Assembly: GCF_015687155.1 (NCBI RefSeq) | Contig: NZ_JADPQF010000004.1 | Location: 469,392-533,391, forward strand | From: Aliikangiella sp. G2MR2-5 | GTDB lineage: Bacteria > Pseudomonadota > Gammaproteobacteria > Enterobacterales > Kangiellaceae | Reading direction: 5' to 3' | Length of the DNA: 64,000 nucleotides | Shown: positions 8,583 to 18,604 of the stretch, piece by piece | How the letters are laid out: every line of letters begins with the position of its first letter | Numbering within the stretch: position 1 is the stretch's first letter | Notes under the pieces: model-generated | What the model saw: the letters and a program-made list of their open reading frames with translations, nothing else | The model's database searches: none | Told to the model about the DNA's origin: nothing | Made by a program: the position numbers and the translations under genes

Positions 8583-11500
8583 ATGAAAAATTTTGGGCTC
8601 CCTAATAGTCTTGTCACTATTGCGGTTGCTGGCTCTTTAGGTTTTATGAGCAGTATTTCGCAAGCTGAAGAATCAACTCGTTTATTAAGATTTGCAGATA
8701 TCCATAAAGACAAGGTTACCTTTGTCTATTCTGGAGATATTTACATAGCCGACATTGATAGTGGCAAATCAACTCGATTAACTTCGCATATTGGCTTCGA
8801 GACCTTTCCAAAGTTTTCCCGAGACGGTAAAAAAATCGCGTTTGCCGCCGAGTTTGATGGTTCGCGTCAGGTTTATACCATGGATATTGATGGTAGTAAC
8901 ATTAAACAGTTGACCTATTACAATGATGTCGGGCCAATGCCACCTAGAGGTGGCTACGATTATCGTGTGATGGACTGGAGTCCAGATAATCAACATGTTT
9001 TGGTCAGGGCAAACCGACTGCCGTGGGGGCCGAGAATGGGGCAACCTTATCTGGTCCCTGTCGATGGCGGAATGGCAAAGCCGTTGGCAATTCCTGAGAC
9101 TGGAGGTGGCATGCTTTCGCCGGATGGGAGAAAGTTTATTTATACTCCCATCGATCGAGAGTTTAGAACCTGGAAACGCTATCGCGGAGGTCGTGCTCAG
9201 GATGTCTGGATTTATGATCTGGAAAAGAACTCGAGCGAGCAGTTGACTACTTTTAAAGGTACTGACAATCAGCCTGTATGGGTTGGTGATCAAATATATT
9301 TTCTCAGTGATCGAGATTACACATTGAATCTTTATCAATATCAAAAAGGACAGAAGCCGAAGAAAGTAACCAATCACAAAAATCATGACTCTTTGTGGGC
9401 ATCAGCTGGACCTGAAGCGATAGTGTATGAAAATGATGCATTTTTGTGGCGATTTGATCCAGAGAGTGGAACAAGCAAAAAATTGAATATCAAGGTCGAA
9501 GGAAACTCACAGCATTTGATGCCGCAGTATAAAAATGTTGCCGCCCAAATAGAGTCGATGGATATAAGTAACGACGGTAAGCGAGCGGTATTTGGAGCGC
9601 GAGGAGAAATCTTTAGCGTACCTGCCAGCAAAGGTGAAATAAGAAATATAAGCAAGTCTCCAGCAGCCAGAGAGATTAGCGTGAGCTGGTCGCCTGATGG
9701 ACAAAGTCTTGCCTATTTGAGTGATAAAAGTGGCGAATATGAAATTTATATCCGCTCACAAAACGGACAGAGTGAAGCGAAAAGGTTAACAACTGACGGA
9801 AATATTTGGCGGTTCGCCCCTGTCTGGTCTCCAGACAGTAAAAAAATTGCATTTAGTGATAAAAACCAGACGCTCTGGGTGGTTGATATTAAATCTGGAA
9901 AGCTTAGCAAGCTCGACAGGTCTCACACTAATGATATTGTGGACTATCGCTGGTCTCCTGATAGTCAGTGGCTTGCCTATACCAAACTGGAGGATAGCGG
10001 CTACGGATCGATCTGGCTGGCAAATGTCAATCGTAAACAGGCTAGTCAGTTAACAGATGAAAGTACTAGCGATCAGGAACCTGTTTTTTCAAGTGATGGT
10101 CAATATCTATTTTTCTTATCTAATCGAGACTACAATCTGGAATTTAGTAGCTATGAATTTGATTATTTGTACAACCAGGCGACTCGAGTTTATGCGGCTC
10201 AGTTAAATAGTCTGGCTCCGCCTCTCTATCCCTTTGAAAGTGACGAAGTTGGTAAAAACAATGACCCAAATACAAAAGAAAAAAAATCGAAAGAAGTAAA
10301 AATAGATTTCAAGGGCTTTGCCTCCAGAGTTATTGCTCTTCCGGGGGATGCTGGAAATTACACCAACCTACAAACTCAGGGCGATAAAGTATTTGTTATT
10401 AAAAATAACAATAACGAAAATGCTTTGCTGTTGATTGATCTGAAAAGCAAAGAAAAAGGTCAGGTTATCGCTGAAGGCGTTAATGATTATTCTCTCGCGC
10501 AAGACGGTGGCAAATTACTGGTGAGGGCCGGAAATGATTACGCAATTCTGGATGCAAAAGCAAAGCAGAATGTTGCCGAGAATAAGTTAGATCTTTCTCA
10601 TTTATCTATGCTCATTAATCCTAAAGTTGAATGGCAGCAAATGTATGTGGATGGATGGCGAATATTAAGAGACTGGTTTTATGATCCTAATATTCATGGC
10701 ATGGACTGGGTTGGCGTAAAAAATAAATATCAACCCTGGGTTGATGCGGCGACTCACCGTACGGATATGGATTACACTTTCAGCGAGATCGCCGGCGAGC
10801 TCAATTCTGGACACGTTTATGTAAATCATGGTGATATGCCGAGAGCAGAAAGCCGCAGTCATGGTTTGCTAGGGGCTGAAATTGTTGCAGATAAAAGTGG
10901 GTATTTTAGAATAGAAAAAATATTTTCAGGTGAGAACTGGCATGATGCTTTTCGTTCTCCTTTGACCGAACCCAGTGTCAGAGCTGCTGAAGGAAACTAC
11001 ATTCTTGCAGTTAACGGAGTTTCGACCAAAACAGTAAATAACTTCTATCAGCTTATGCGGGATACGCAGGGAAGGACTATTGAACTAAAGCTAAATTCCA
11101 GCCCTCGTAATAAAGGAAGCTGGACAACCTATGTCAAGCCGATTGCGCGCGAAACAAACCTTCGTTATCTGAACTGGGTCAACGAGCGAGCTGCTATGGT
11201 TGAGAAACTGTCAGCTGGGCGAATTGGATATTTACACTTGCCCAACACTGCGGTGGAAGGCAATCGGGAGCTGTTCAAAAGATTCTTGCCGCAGATAACC
11301 AAAGACGCACTAATTATCGATGATCGCTACAATGGCGGAGGATTTATTCCCGACCGAATGATAGAGCTTCTTTCCAGAAAAACTTTAAATTATTGGAAGT
11401 TCAGAGGACTAAAACCGAACGCAACGCCGCTTGTTGCGCATGATGGCCCTAAAGTTATGTTGATCAACGGCTATTCAAGTTCCGGTGGCGACGCATTGCC

Positions 11501-11822
11501 TTACTATTTCAAAAAACAGGGACTCGGCAAGCTCATAGGCACTCGAACCTGGGGCGGGTTAATTGGCATTAGTGGTAATCCAGGACTTGCAGATGGTGGT
11601 CTTTTGCTAGCCTCTACCTTCAGGATTATGAACACAGAAGGTCAGTGGGTAGTTGAAAATGAAGGCGTTTCACCCGATATTGAAGTCATCGATCGACCTG
11701 AACTTATCCATGCAGGGAAAGACCCAAGCCTTGAAAAAGCTGTCAGCGAGTTGCTTGAAGCGTTGCAAGAAAACCCCAGATCGAGCATTAAGGCACCAGC
11801 TGCGCCGGCTCAATTTAAATAA
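8583..11822 (+). CDS. Secreted tricorn-type S41 peptidase
   Basis: A 1079-residue exported peptidase. It starts with a signal peptide (cleavage probably after SISQA), followed by about 600 residues of PD40/WD40-like blades with recurring SPDGQ, SPDSK and DGKKIAF motifs. A C-terminal tricorn core includes a PDZ-like segment and an S41 catalytic domain. The likely catalytic histidine is His744 in SGHVYV and the serine lies in GYSSSGGD (residues 963-970). Tricorn proteases trim oligopeptides, so it probably finishes digestion of protein-derived peptides in the periplasm. ATG 8583 follows AAGGAAGGG closely; an in-frame upstream ATG/TTG extension would bury the signal peptide. Confidence 0.9.
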   Translation: MKNFGLPNSLVTIAVAGSLGFMSSISQAEESTRLLRFADIHKDKVTFVYSGDIYIADIDSGKSTRLTSHIGFETFPKFSRDGKKIAFAAEFDGSRQVYTMDIDGSNIKQLTYYNDVGPMPPRGGYDYRVMDWSPDNQHVLVRANRLPWGPRMGQPYLVPVDGGMAKPLAIPETGGGMLSPDGRKFIYTPIDREFRTWKRYRGGRAQDVWIYDLEKNSSEQLTTFKGTDNQPVWVGDQIYFLSDRDYTLNLYQYQKGQKPKKVTNHKNHDSLWASAGPEAIVYENDAFLWRFDPESGTSKKLNIKVEGNSQHLMPQYKNVAAQIESMDISNDGKRAVFGARGEIFSVPASKGEIRNISKSPAAREISVSWSPDGQSLAYLSDKSGEYEIYIRSQNGQSEAKRLTTDGNIWRFAPVWSPDSKKIAFSDKNQTLWVVDIKSGKLSKLDRSHTNDIVDYRWSPDSQWLAYTKLEDSGYGSIWLANVNRKQASQLTDESTSDQEPVFSSDGQYLFFLSNRDYNLEFSSYEFDYLYNQATRVYAAQLNSLAPPLYPFESDEVGKNNDPNTKEKKSKEVKIDFKGFASRVIALPGDAGNYTNLQTQGDKVFVIKNNNNENALLLIDLKSKEKGQVIAEGVNDYSLAQDGGKLLVRAGNDYAILDAKAKQNVAENKLDLSHLSMLINPKVEWQQMYVDGWRILRDWFYDPNIHGMDWVGVKNKYQPWVDAATHRTDMDYTFSEIAGELNSGHVYVNHGDMPRAESRSHGLLGAEIVADKSGYFRIEKIFSGENWHDAFRSPLTEPSVRAAEGNYILAVNGVSTKTVNNFYQLMRDTQGRTIELKLNSSPRNKGSWTTYVKPIARETNLRYLNWVNERAAMVEKLSAGRIGYLHLPNTAVEGNRELFKRFLPQITKDALIIDDRYNGGGFIPDRMIELLSRKTLNYWKFRGLKPNATPLVAHDGPKVMLINGYSSSGGDALPYYFKKQGLGKLIGTRTWGGLIGISGNPGLADGGLLLASTFRIMNTEGQWVVENEGVSPDIEVIDRPELIHAGKDPSLEKAVSELLEALQENPRSSIKAPAAPAQFK

Positions 11823-11840
11823 CAAAGGTTAAACCTGTCT

Positions 11841-11879
11841 TCCAGAAGTGTGCTGATAGTTTTGAGGTGTACTTCTGGA
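11841..11879. terminator. Inverted repeat after the tricorn gene
   Basis: The arms TCCAGAAGT (11841-11849) and ACTTCTGGA (11871-11879) form a 9-bp perfect stem with a 21-nt loop, 19 nt after the tricorn stop. No T-run follows on either strand, so it may be a transcript-stabilising hairpin rather than a classical terminator. Confidence 0.35.
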
Positions 11880-11917
11880 GGGGTAAATATGATTGGCTTG
11901 AGCTCAGAGCCTTTACA

Positions 11918-12005
11918 TGGTGCCCAGGGGCGGACTCGAACCGCCACGACCAGAAGGTCACCAGCACCTGAAGCTGGCGTGTCTACCAATTTCACCACCT
12001 GGGCA
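11918..12005 (-). tRNA. tRNA-Leu (anticodon CAG)
   Basis: On the minus strand an 88-nt cloverleaf is visible. The 7-bp acceptor stem pairs TGCCCAG with CTGGGCA, the D-arm reads GGTGAAATTGGTAGACACG, the anticodon arm CCAGC-TTCAGGT-GCTGG gives anticodon CAG, a long variable arm is typical of leucine tRNA, and the T-arm contains GGTTCGAGTCC. The CCA end is encoded. It decodes CUG leucine codons and stands alone, not in a tRNA cluster. Confidence 0.95.
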
Positions 12006-12260
12006 TATTTAGTGGATTTTATCTATTACTTTGCCTATAGAAAACATCTGCTATTGGATGAAGCCAGGCTTCCCATGTCTAAGGTTAGGGACTGGTAATC
12101 CATGCTGCAGCTCGCGAACTATACTTTCAGCATCTTTTGCTGTCAATCTGAGAATGAGTTTTATGACATACTCAGAAGTTTCGATTATCGACCCAAGCTT
12201 TTATTACTGGTATGATTGACTGATATTTGAGCAAATCAACCTGTTGTTTAGGGGAAGCGA

Positions 12261-14021
12261 TTGTCTGACCGCGTTTTTACCATTTTCTTCTGGATATTGT
12301 TAACAAATATTTTGTTGGCCAATGGCTTGGTAAAAGCAGAAAATTTGCAGGAATTTGTTCGTGATAACCAGAATAAACCTGCAGATATAGTCGATAAGCT
12401 GAAACAGTTACCCCATGCTTCCTTTTCCGACTTTTCTCCTCAACTACTTTCAAAGCTGAGTTATGCAAGTGCCGTTACGGTAGACATTCCGCTCACTTTA
12501 GAGTTGACAGAAATATTGTTAGACAAATCTCGTCAGTTAAACGACGCCCGACACATGAGCCATGCTTATTATAACAGGGGGGCTGTATACGCGCTATCTG
12601 GGAGACAGGATCTGGCTCTTGACGCACTGTTGTTATCACTCTCAAGTCTGCAAAATGGGGAATACCCAAAAGAAGAGGCAAAGGTTAAAGGTGGACTTGC
12701 ATTGATTTATGTCGAACTAGGTGAGTACAGTTTGGCGAGTCCATATTTCGAAGAAGCGATCAGTTTTAACCGAAAAGCCGACGATAAAATGACACTAGCA
12801 AAGTTATTGCAAAATCGTGGCTTTATGAGAATTCTTCAAAAAGAATATAGCAGAGCAAAAGCTGATCTTGTCGAAGCTATTCATATTTCAAGAACGCTAC
12901 AGCTAACCTCAAATTTTCCAGTGTTGTTCAAGAATCTCGGGAAAATTGAGTTAGGGATGGGAAACTCTGAAGATGCGCTGGTACAGTTTGAGTTAGCTCT
13001 TTCCACTTCGGAAAAAGCCAAGTTACCTCACTTGCAAAGTGAAATTCGAAGAGAAATAGCGGAGCTATATGTTTCTCGGAATGAAGTACAAAGGGCACGA
13101 CAAAATGTTCTACTTTCGATCGAAATCGGACAGAAATACCAGCTGGTAAAGCAGTTAGCCGCAAGTTTTGCATTACTGGCGAAAATTGAAGCTTTGTTGA
13201 GTCGCTATGAAGCTGCCTATCAAGCCAAACTAAAGTCAGAAAGCTATTTTGAGGAAATGGGGAATACAAGGATTGCGGCAAACTTGTCACGTCTGGACCG
13301 GTATACAACCCGTTTAAAAGAACAAAGTGAAAGAGCATTATTGGAAAAAGAGAAAAAAATTGCCACGCTTGCTGCTGAACGAGAAGCATGGTTTAAGAAC
13401 TTCTTTATTGCTGTAGCAACAATTGCTATTTTGATGACGGTATATTTTATCCGCCGATTTAGCCATTCAAAAAAGCAAGCGGTTATGTTTGAAAAGCAAA
13501 GCAAAATAGATCCGCTAACCGGTGTCTGGAATCGACGCGCAGGTGAAGCTAAGTTAGAAAGGCTATGTAATCGAGAAAAAGGAAGCGTGACAGTATTCTC
13601 CATTGCCATGCTGGATATCGATCATTTTAAGCGAGTTAATGATAAGTTCGGCCATGATATAGGTGATAAGGTTATTAAATCTGTGTGTAAAATTATCGAA
13701 CAAAATTTGAGACCCACAGATATGATGTGCCGTTGGGGCGGAGAAGAATTTTTGCTTATCCTGGAAAACTTTGATGCCAAACACGCCTCATTCGTATGTG
13801 AGCGTATTCGTAGAACTATAGAAAACAGTCAAATCAGACCCGTTGGGGATCTGACCGTGAGCATTGGTATATCAATGTTTGACGACGACGATATCTATGA
13901 TTTGGTTAAAAGAGGTGATCAAGCGCTTTACCACGCTAAACACTTGGGAAGAAATCGAGTTGTGGTAAGAAACAAGGCTGTCGCTTCCAGTTTTGTCGAG
14001 CAGCTGCAGATATTTGAATAA
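12261..14021 (+). CDS. TPR-containing membrane diguanylate cyclase (GGDEF)
   Basis: A 586-residue protein with a signal peptide (LLANGLVKAE), TPR-like repeats to about residue 350, a coiled coil, one membrane helix (FFIAVATIAILMTVYFI) and a C-terminal GGDEF domain. The active site is intact as GGEEF at 493-497, and DPLTGVWNRR marks the domain start. The inhibitory I-site RPTD (484-487) sits exactly five residues before it, so product inhibition by c-di-GMP is expected. The periplasmic TPR region probably senses a ligand or protein partner. Translation starts at a TTG preceded by AGGGG with 6-nt spacing. Confidence 0.92.
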   Translation: MSDRVFTIFFWILLTNILLANGLVKAENLQEFVRDNQNKPADIVDKLKQLPHASFSDFSPQLLSKLSYASAVTVDIPLTLELTEILLDKSRQLNDARHMSHAYYNRGAVYALSGRQDLALDALLLSLSSLQNGEYPKEEAKVKGGLALIYVELGEYSLASPYFEEAISFNRKADDKMTLAKLLQNRGFMRILQKEYSRAKADLVEAIHISRTLQLTSNFPVLFKNLGKIELGMGNSEDALVQFELALSTSEKAKLPHLQSEIRREIAELYVSRNEVQRARQNVLLSIEIGQKYQLVKQLAASFALLAKIEALLSRYEAAYQAKLKSESYFEEMGNTRIAANLSRLDRYTTRLKEQSERALLEKEKKIATLAAEREAWFKNFFIAVATIAILMTVYFIRRFSHSKKQAVMFEKQSKIDPLTGVWNRRAGEAKLERLCNREKGSVTVFSIAMLDIDHFKRVNDKFGHDIGDKVIKSVCKIIEQNLRPTDMMCRWGGEEFLLILENFDAKHASFVCERIRRTIENSQIRPVGDLTVSIGISMFDDDDIYDLVKRGDQALYHAKHLGRNRVVVRNKAVASSFVEQLQIFE

Positions 14022-14119
14022 TTTTGTTACGTTTTTGTATAACAAGTAACAACAATAGAGAAGATCATTTCCCCTAAATCAACCAGAATTAAGTTTTCAG
14101 TTTCTGGATTGTCTTCTGC

Positions 14120-17100
14120 ATGAACCTCTCTCGCTCGTCTGTTGATAACCCCGCGGTGGTTTTAGTGGTTACCCTGTTGGTGTTGGTTTTTGGCTTTATC
14201 GGTATGATTAGCCTGCCAATTCAATTGACGCCGAATATTGAACAACCTCAAATTAATATTGGTACGGGATGGCGAGCTGCTGCACCAGAAGAAGTTGAAT
14301 CCGTCATCATTGAGCCGCTTGAAAATGCGGTAAAAAATACGCCCGGAGTGATTGATGTCACGACCAATGTTCGCCGTGGTGGTGGCAATATATCGCTGAC
14401 TTTCGAAACCGGTGCAGACATGCAACGCGCTATGCTTGATGTCATTAATAACTTAAATCAAGCGCCTCCTCTGCCGCTGGATGCGATCGAGCCTGTTGTT
14501 TCTGCCGCAGGTACAGGACCACAGGCGCCCAATGCTGCTTCACTTTTAATTCGTCCCGCTGAAGGCAGCGAAATTGAGGATATAACTCTTTATCAGTCTC
14601 TAATTGATAATGTTGTCCAACCGAGGTTAGCCAGAATTCAAGGTGTTGCCCGAGTTAACCTGAACTCTGTACGTCCAAAGGAGCTAAGGATAACTTTTGA
14701 CCCATATAAAGCAGCTTCTCTTGGGCTTCAAATAGGACAAATAGCTAATACAATTTCGCGCGCCAATGATGTTTCAGGTGGATTTGCAGAAGTGGGCAGG
14801 CGCAACTATACCGTTCGGTTTGCGGGCCAGTTTCAGGTCGATAATCTTGAAGAAATGATTCTTGGATACAGTGATGATCGTCCTGTTTATCTAAAAGATG
14901 TCGCAACAGTGGAGGAAACTCGGCAAGATCGCGTGGCATTCACTTTAAGAAATGGCGCGCCTGGATACTATATTACTGTGCAGCAGGCTAATGGTAGCAA
15001 TACTGTTGTGGTATTGGATGAAATTAATCGAGCGATTAAGGAGTTAAACGAGGGACCCTTGAAGGAAGTAGGGTTGGCCATTGATTTGAGCTTTGATGCT
15101 TCGGTTCATGTTCGCAATGCGCTGAATCTGGTGAAGTCCAATCTTGGACTTGGAGTTTTATTGGCGCTAGGTATTCTCTGGCTGTTTTTAAGGGGTCTTA
15201 AACCGACACTAATTATCGCTACAACAATACCTGTTTCTCTCGCGGTGGCATTCCTGGTTTTGAATCTATTCGAGCGAAGTCTTAATGTGATTTCGTTAGC
15301 CGGTTTAGCATTTTCTGTAGGGTTAGTTTTAGATGCAGCAATAATCGTTCAGGAAAATATTGTTCGGCTTCGCGCCGAAGGAATGAGCGATCGTAAAGCC
15401 GTTATAAGGGGAACAATGCAGGTCACAGGAGCACTCTTTGCATCGACCGCAACCAGTATTGCGATCTTTTTACCGATCATGTTTATGCAGGGAATAGAGG
15501 GACAACTGTTTTCTGATTTAGCTCTGACTCTTTCAGTGGCTGTTTTGGCGTCTCTAGTTACCGCGATCAGTTTATTACCGGTAATCAGCCATTTTTGGTT
15601 AACCCGTTTTAACTCGACTGATCCTTTTGCTTCCTATTGGGATAAAATTACTGCGTTAGTTATGCGCTTAAGCAATACCAATGTGAAAAGGGTCGGCTGG
15701 ATAGCAGGGTTACTTGGTGGTTCTGCTCTGGTGACTCTAACCTTGTTACCTAGAACCGACTTTATGCCGCGCGCACCTATTGATGGTTTCTTTTACTCGT
15801 TGAATATGCCTCCGGGCGGAAATCTGGAGTTCATTGAAGCTGAGTTAGCTTCCAGGGTAAAAGAGCGACTGGCCCCCTATTATCAGGGAGAGAAAGAGCC
15901 CAAAATTAAAAGCTATAATTTTTATGCTTTTGGTCCTGGTGCTTCCGGAGGATTTATCTATTCCGATGATCCTCGACGCGTTGAAGAGTTGATGGAAGTA
16001 ATAAGAACTCAGGTTTTCAGTGACTTGCCGGATACTCAGGTCTTTTTGTTTCGTGGTTCAATGATAAATGTAAACGGTGGTGGTAACGGTCGCAACATCA
16101 CTATTGATTTGCAAGGACCCGATATTGAAAAGTTGATGGATGCAGCACGGGTAGGGCTCGCAGAAATTAACAAGGCCTTGCCAGGAGTTGGCGCGCGTCC
16201 AGTACCCGGACTAGCTCTGGCAGAACCTGAACTTCGTTTGTTGCCTAAAGATCACCGTATAGTACAGGCCGGGATTGACAGACAAACCGTTGCCAATTCT
16301 GTGCGAGCGTTTACCGGTGGCCTTTTTGTCAGTGAATATTTTAATGGTAATGAAAGGATGAATGTCATCCTGCGAGCTGATAAATGGCAAAATCCTGATG
16401 AATTGGCAAGTATGCCAATTTACACTCCCAATGCCGGAATTCAAACGATTGGCGAGCTGACAGATATTCAGCGAACCGTCGGACCGAGTCAACTACGACG
16501 AGTTGATGGCAAGCGTACCGTTAGTCTGATTGTCTCTCCGCCTGGAAACATGTCACTTGAAGAAGCGATAGAGTCTCTGGAACAGAAAGTTATTCCTGAA
16601 ATAGATAAACTATTGCCGGAAAATGCCGCAATTCAGCTGTCCGGAAATGCCAATCGTATGGCGCAGGCAATTAAGGAAATGGGACAGAACTTTGTTTTGG
16701 CATTACTGATCCTATTTTTGCTTATGGGGGCACTTTTTAAATCCGCCAAGGACAGTGTACTTGTTCTTCTTGTTATGCCGCTCGCAGTGGCCGGAGGAGT
16801 CATTGCATTGGCGCTACTTAACCTGGTTACATTTCAGTCTCTCGATCTTTTAACAATGATCGGATTCATTATTCTACTGGGACTGGTTGTCAACAATGCT
16901 ATTTTACTCGTTGATCAAACTCGCGTTGCAGAAAAGAGAGGAATGACCAAGTCGCAGGCAGTGAGCCATGCGGTAAGGGTAAGAGCAAGACCTGTTTACA
17001 TGAGTACTCTCACCAGCCTCTTCGGTATGTTACCGCTGATGCTTATTCCAGGTGTTGGTGCTGAAATTTATCGAGGACTTGCAACCGTAATTGTTGGTGG

Positions 17101-17248
17101 AATGGGGATTAGTGCCATTTTTACCTTAATCCTAATGCCGAGTTTGCTTCAACTGGAATTTGGTCGAAATAAAATTTATAGCCAGCGTGAAAGTGAAACA
17201 ACAAGAGTAGACGAGTCGCGGTCTGTATCGTCTACGAGCCAGATTTAA
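14120..17248 (+). CDS. RND efflux transporter permease, AcrB/MexB-like
   Basis: A 1042-residue inner-membrane pump of the hydrophobe/amphiphile efflux type. The N-terminal helix is followed by GMISLPIQLTPNIEQPQI and the porter-domain block ESVIIEPLENAVKNTPGV. Two sets of membrane helices appear, the first with GLVLDAAIIVQENI and the second with GLVVNNAILLVDQTR, each ending in a FGMLPLML-type segment. It expels drugs or amphiphiles using proton influx. The membrane fusion partner lies directly downstream, but no TolC-like outer-membrane factor is present, so a factor encoded elsewhere must be used. Confidence 0.93.
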   Translation: MNLSRSSVDNPAVVLVVTLLVLVFGFIGMISLPIQLTPNIEQPQINIGTGWRAAAPEEVESVIIEPLENAVKNTPGVIDVTTNVRRGGGNISLTFETGADMQRAMLDVINNLNQAPPLPLDAIEPVVSAAGTGPQAPNAASLLIRPAEGSEIEDITLYQSLIDNVVQPRLARIQGVARVNLNSVRPKELRITFDPYKAASLGLQIGQIANTISRANDVSGGFAEVGRRNYTVRFAGQFQVDNLEEMILGYSDDRPVYLKDVATVEETRQDRVAFTLRNGAPGYYITVQQANGSNTVVVLDEINRAIKELNEGPLKEVGLAIDLSFDASVHVRNALNLVKSNLGLGVLLALGILWLFLRGLKPTLIIATTIPVSLAVAFLVLNLFERSLNVISLAGLAFSVGLVLDAAIIVQENIVRLRAEGMSDRKAVIRGTMQVTGALFASTATSIAIFLPIMFMQGIEGQLFSDLALTLSVAVLASLVTAISLLPVISHFWLTRFNSTDPFASYWDKITALVMRLSNTNVKRVGWIAGLLGGSALVTLTLLPRTDFMPRAPIDGFFYSLNMPPGGNLEFIEAELASRVKERLAPYYQGEKEPKIKSYNFYAFGPGASGGFIYSDDPRRVEELMEVIRTQVFSDLPDTQVFLFRGSMINVNGGGNGRNITIDLQGPDIEKLMDAARVGLAEINKALPGVGARPVPGLALAEPELRLLPKDHRIVQAGIDRQTVANSVRAFTGGLFVSEYFNGNERMNVILRADKWQNPDELASMPIYTPNAGIQTIGELTDIQRTVGPSQLRRVDGKRTVSLIVSPPGNMSLEEAIESLEQKVIPEIDKLLPENAAIQLSGNANRMAQAIKEMGQNFVLALLILFLLMGALFKSAKDSVLVLLVMPLAVAGGVIALALLNLVTFQSLDLLTMIGFIILLGLVVNNAILLVDQTRVAEKRGMTKSQAVSHAVRVRARPVYMSTLTSLFGMLPLMLIPGVGAEIYRGLATVIVGGMGISAIFTLILMPSLLQLEFGRNKIYSQRESETTRVDESRSVSSTSQI

Positions 17249-17267
17249 TATGCAGGAATTATACGTT

Positions 17268-18338
17268 ATGAAGAGTATGACAAAAGCCTTTATCCTGATC
17301 TCACTGATTTCAAACTACATGAGCGCATATGCTGCTGACGGACCGCCTCCCAGTCCGGTAAAAGTTGAATCGGTGTCTGAGTTGGTTAGTCAGCCACAAG
17401 CAGAAATGCTTGGGACGGTATATAGTCGAAATCAAATTCCGGTAACTGCGGGTGTCGCCGGGAGACTTGAATGGGTGGCTGAGCCCGGCACTTTTGTTGT
17501 CAAAGGTGATAAGGTTGCACAGATAGAGCTACTTCCATTGCAACTAAGGCAGGCTGAGAGAAAAGCCCAACTTAAAAGAGCTAAGATCAATTTACAATAT
17601 CTGTCTCGCGAACTGGAAAGACAGAAAGCTTTGCGAAAGAAAAATAGTGCATCACAATATCAATTGGAACAAACAGAGTCTCAGTTTGAGCTTGCACAAT
17701 CCGATCTGGAAATTGCTCAATTACAACTTAAGCAAATCAATGAAGAGTTAAACAGGGCAACTATTCTTTCTCCTTTTGATGGAGTCGTTACTGATAGAAA
17801 TAGGAGAGCTGGAGTAGATGTGAATAGAGGGGAAACTCTGGTCCAATTGCTGGATACTGAAAATTTAGAAGTTAGAGCTTTTGTTCCGGTAAAGTACCTG
17901 AGCTATACCAAGCCTGGTAGCCAACTCACTCTGGCAAGCAAAAGTCAATCTGGGGAAATTTTAACTGTATCTGCTTTTGCCAGTGTGATTATTCCAGCCG
18001 CAGATCCCAAATCGCAAACATTTGAAATTCGTATTTCTATGCCTCAAAAAGGTAGAGAATTCTGGGCGTCTGGACAGATTCTCAAGGTATATTTACCAAT
18101 TGAGTCAACACGGCATACGGTTACGATACATCGTGATGCATTAATTTTAAGACGCGATGGAACTTATGTTTTTAGAATAGATCCAGACAATACTGCACAC
18201 AAATTAAAAGTCAAAGTCGGTCGAGGTAATGGCGATCGGGTAACCGTAGAAGGTGATCTTAAAAGCGGAGACAAAGTTGCAATACGAGGAGCTGAACGTT
18301 TGAGCGATGGACAAAAAGTTACAATCACCGATGCTTAA
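17268..18338 (+). CDS. RND efflux periplasmic adaptor (membrane fusion protein)
   Basis: A 356-residue HlyD/AcrA-type adaptor. It has a signal peptide ending near SAYAA, a lipoyl-like half (GTVYSRNQIPVTAGVAGRLEWV), a helical hairpin rich in Q, L and R, the second lipoyl half (ATILSPFDGVVTDRNRRAGVDV) and a beta-barrel. It bridges the RND pump to an outer-membrane channel. The stop of the pump gene is one base before an alternative in-frame ATG at 17250; ATG 17268 is preferred because AGGA lies upstream and the signal peptide is then normal. The pump comes before the adaptor, the reverse of acrAB. Confidence 0.9.
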   Translation: MKSMTKAFILISLISNYMSAYAADGPPPSPVKVESVSELVSQPQAEMLGTVYSRNQIPVTAGVAGRLEWVAEPGTFVVKGDKVAQIELLPLQLRQAERKAQLKRAKINLQYLSRELERQKALRKKNSASQYQLEQTESQFELAQSDLEIAQLQLKQINEELNRATILSPFDGVVTDRNRRAGVDVNRGETLVQLLDTENLEVRAFVPVKYLSYTKPGSQLTLASKSQSGEILTVSAFASVIIPAADPKSQTFEIRISMPQKGREFWASGQILKVYLPIESTRHTVTIHRDALILRRDGTYVFRIDPDNTAHKLKVKVGRGNGDRVTVEGDLKSGDKVAIRGAERLSDGQKVTITDA

Positions 18339-18353
18339 TCGAAAACTAAAAAT

Positions 18354-18374
18354 GCGCAGAGCTGTGCTCTGCGC
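18354..18374. terminator. Strong hairpin after the efflux operon
   Basis: GCGCAGAGC (18354-18362) pairs perfectly with GCTCTGCGC (18366-18374) around a TGT loop, 16 nt after the adaptor stop. The plus strand lacks a T-run afterwards, but the position fits a terminator or 3' end stabiliser. Confidence 0.5.
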
Positions 18375-18575
18375 GAAAAGGGAGGGTCTCAAAAAGAATT
18401 TGAATAAATTGCAGTTGATTATGTGAAAACAATTTCTACAGTTTTCAATAACTCAATGCTAATTCTCGCTGCTATGCTATCGTTTCAATATTTCCGCAAT
18501 ATGACAAGATAACAAGGTTATCTACTATAAATTACTCCCAGTGGTTTGCTTCACTTTTTGCATCATTTTGCAGGA

Positions 18576-18604
18576 CTGTCATTAAACTTTAAATTTGCCG
18601 TCAC
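18576..18604 (+). promoter_or_regulatory. Possible PhoB half-sites before the nuclease gene
   Basis: CTGTCAT at 18576-18582 and CCGTCAC at 18598-18604 match the PhoB heptamer CTGTCA(T/C) in 7/7 and 6/7 positions. They are spaced 22 bp, two 11-bp steps, but the middle heptamer CTTTAAA matches poorly. A phosphate-starvation role would suit a secreted nuclease; this is a weak call. Confidence 0.3.

Noticed and set aside
8778..9386. A 202-codon minus-strand frame inside the tricorn gene
   Set aside because: It lies opposite well-conserved propeller coding sequence and shows no domain, so it is an antisense shadow.
11810..11998. A short open frame covering tRNA-Leu
   Set aside because: It overlaps the tRNA gene and its product is just translated tRNA sequence.
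12051..12200. A 49-codon open stretch on the minus strand between tRNA-Leu and the GGDEF gene that reads rather protein-like
   Set aside because: It has no ATG or GTG start and no ribosome site, and an open stretch of this length is expected by chance.
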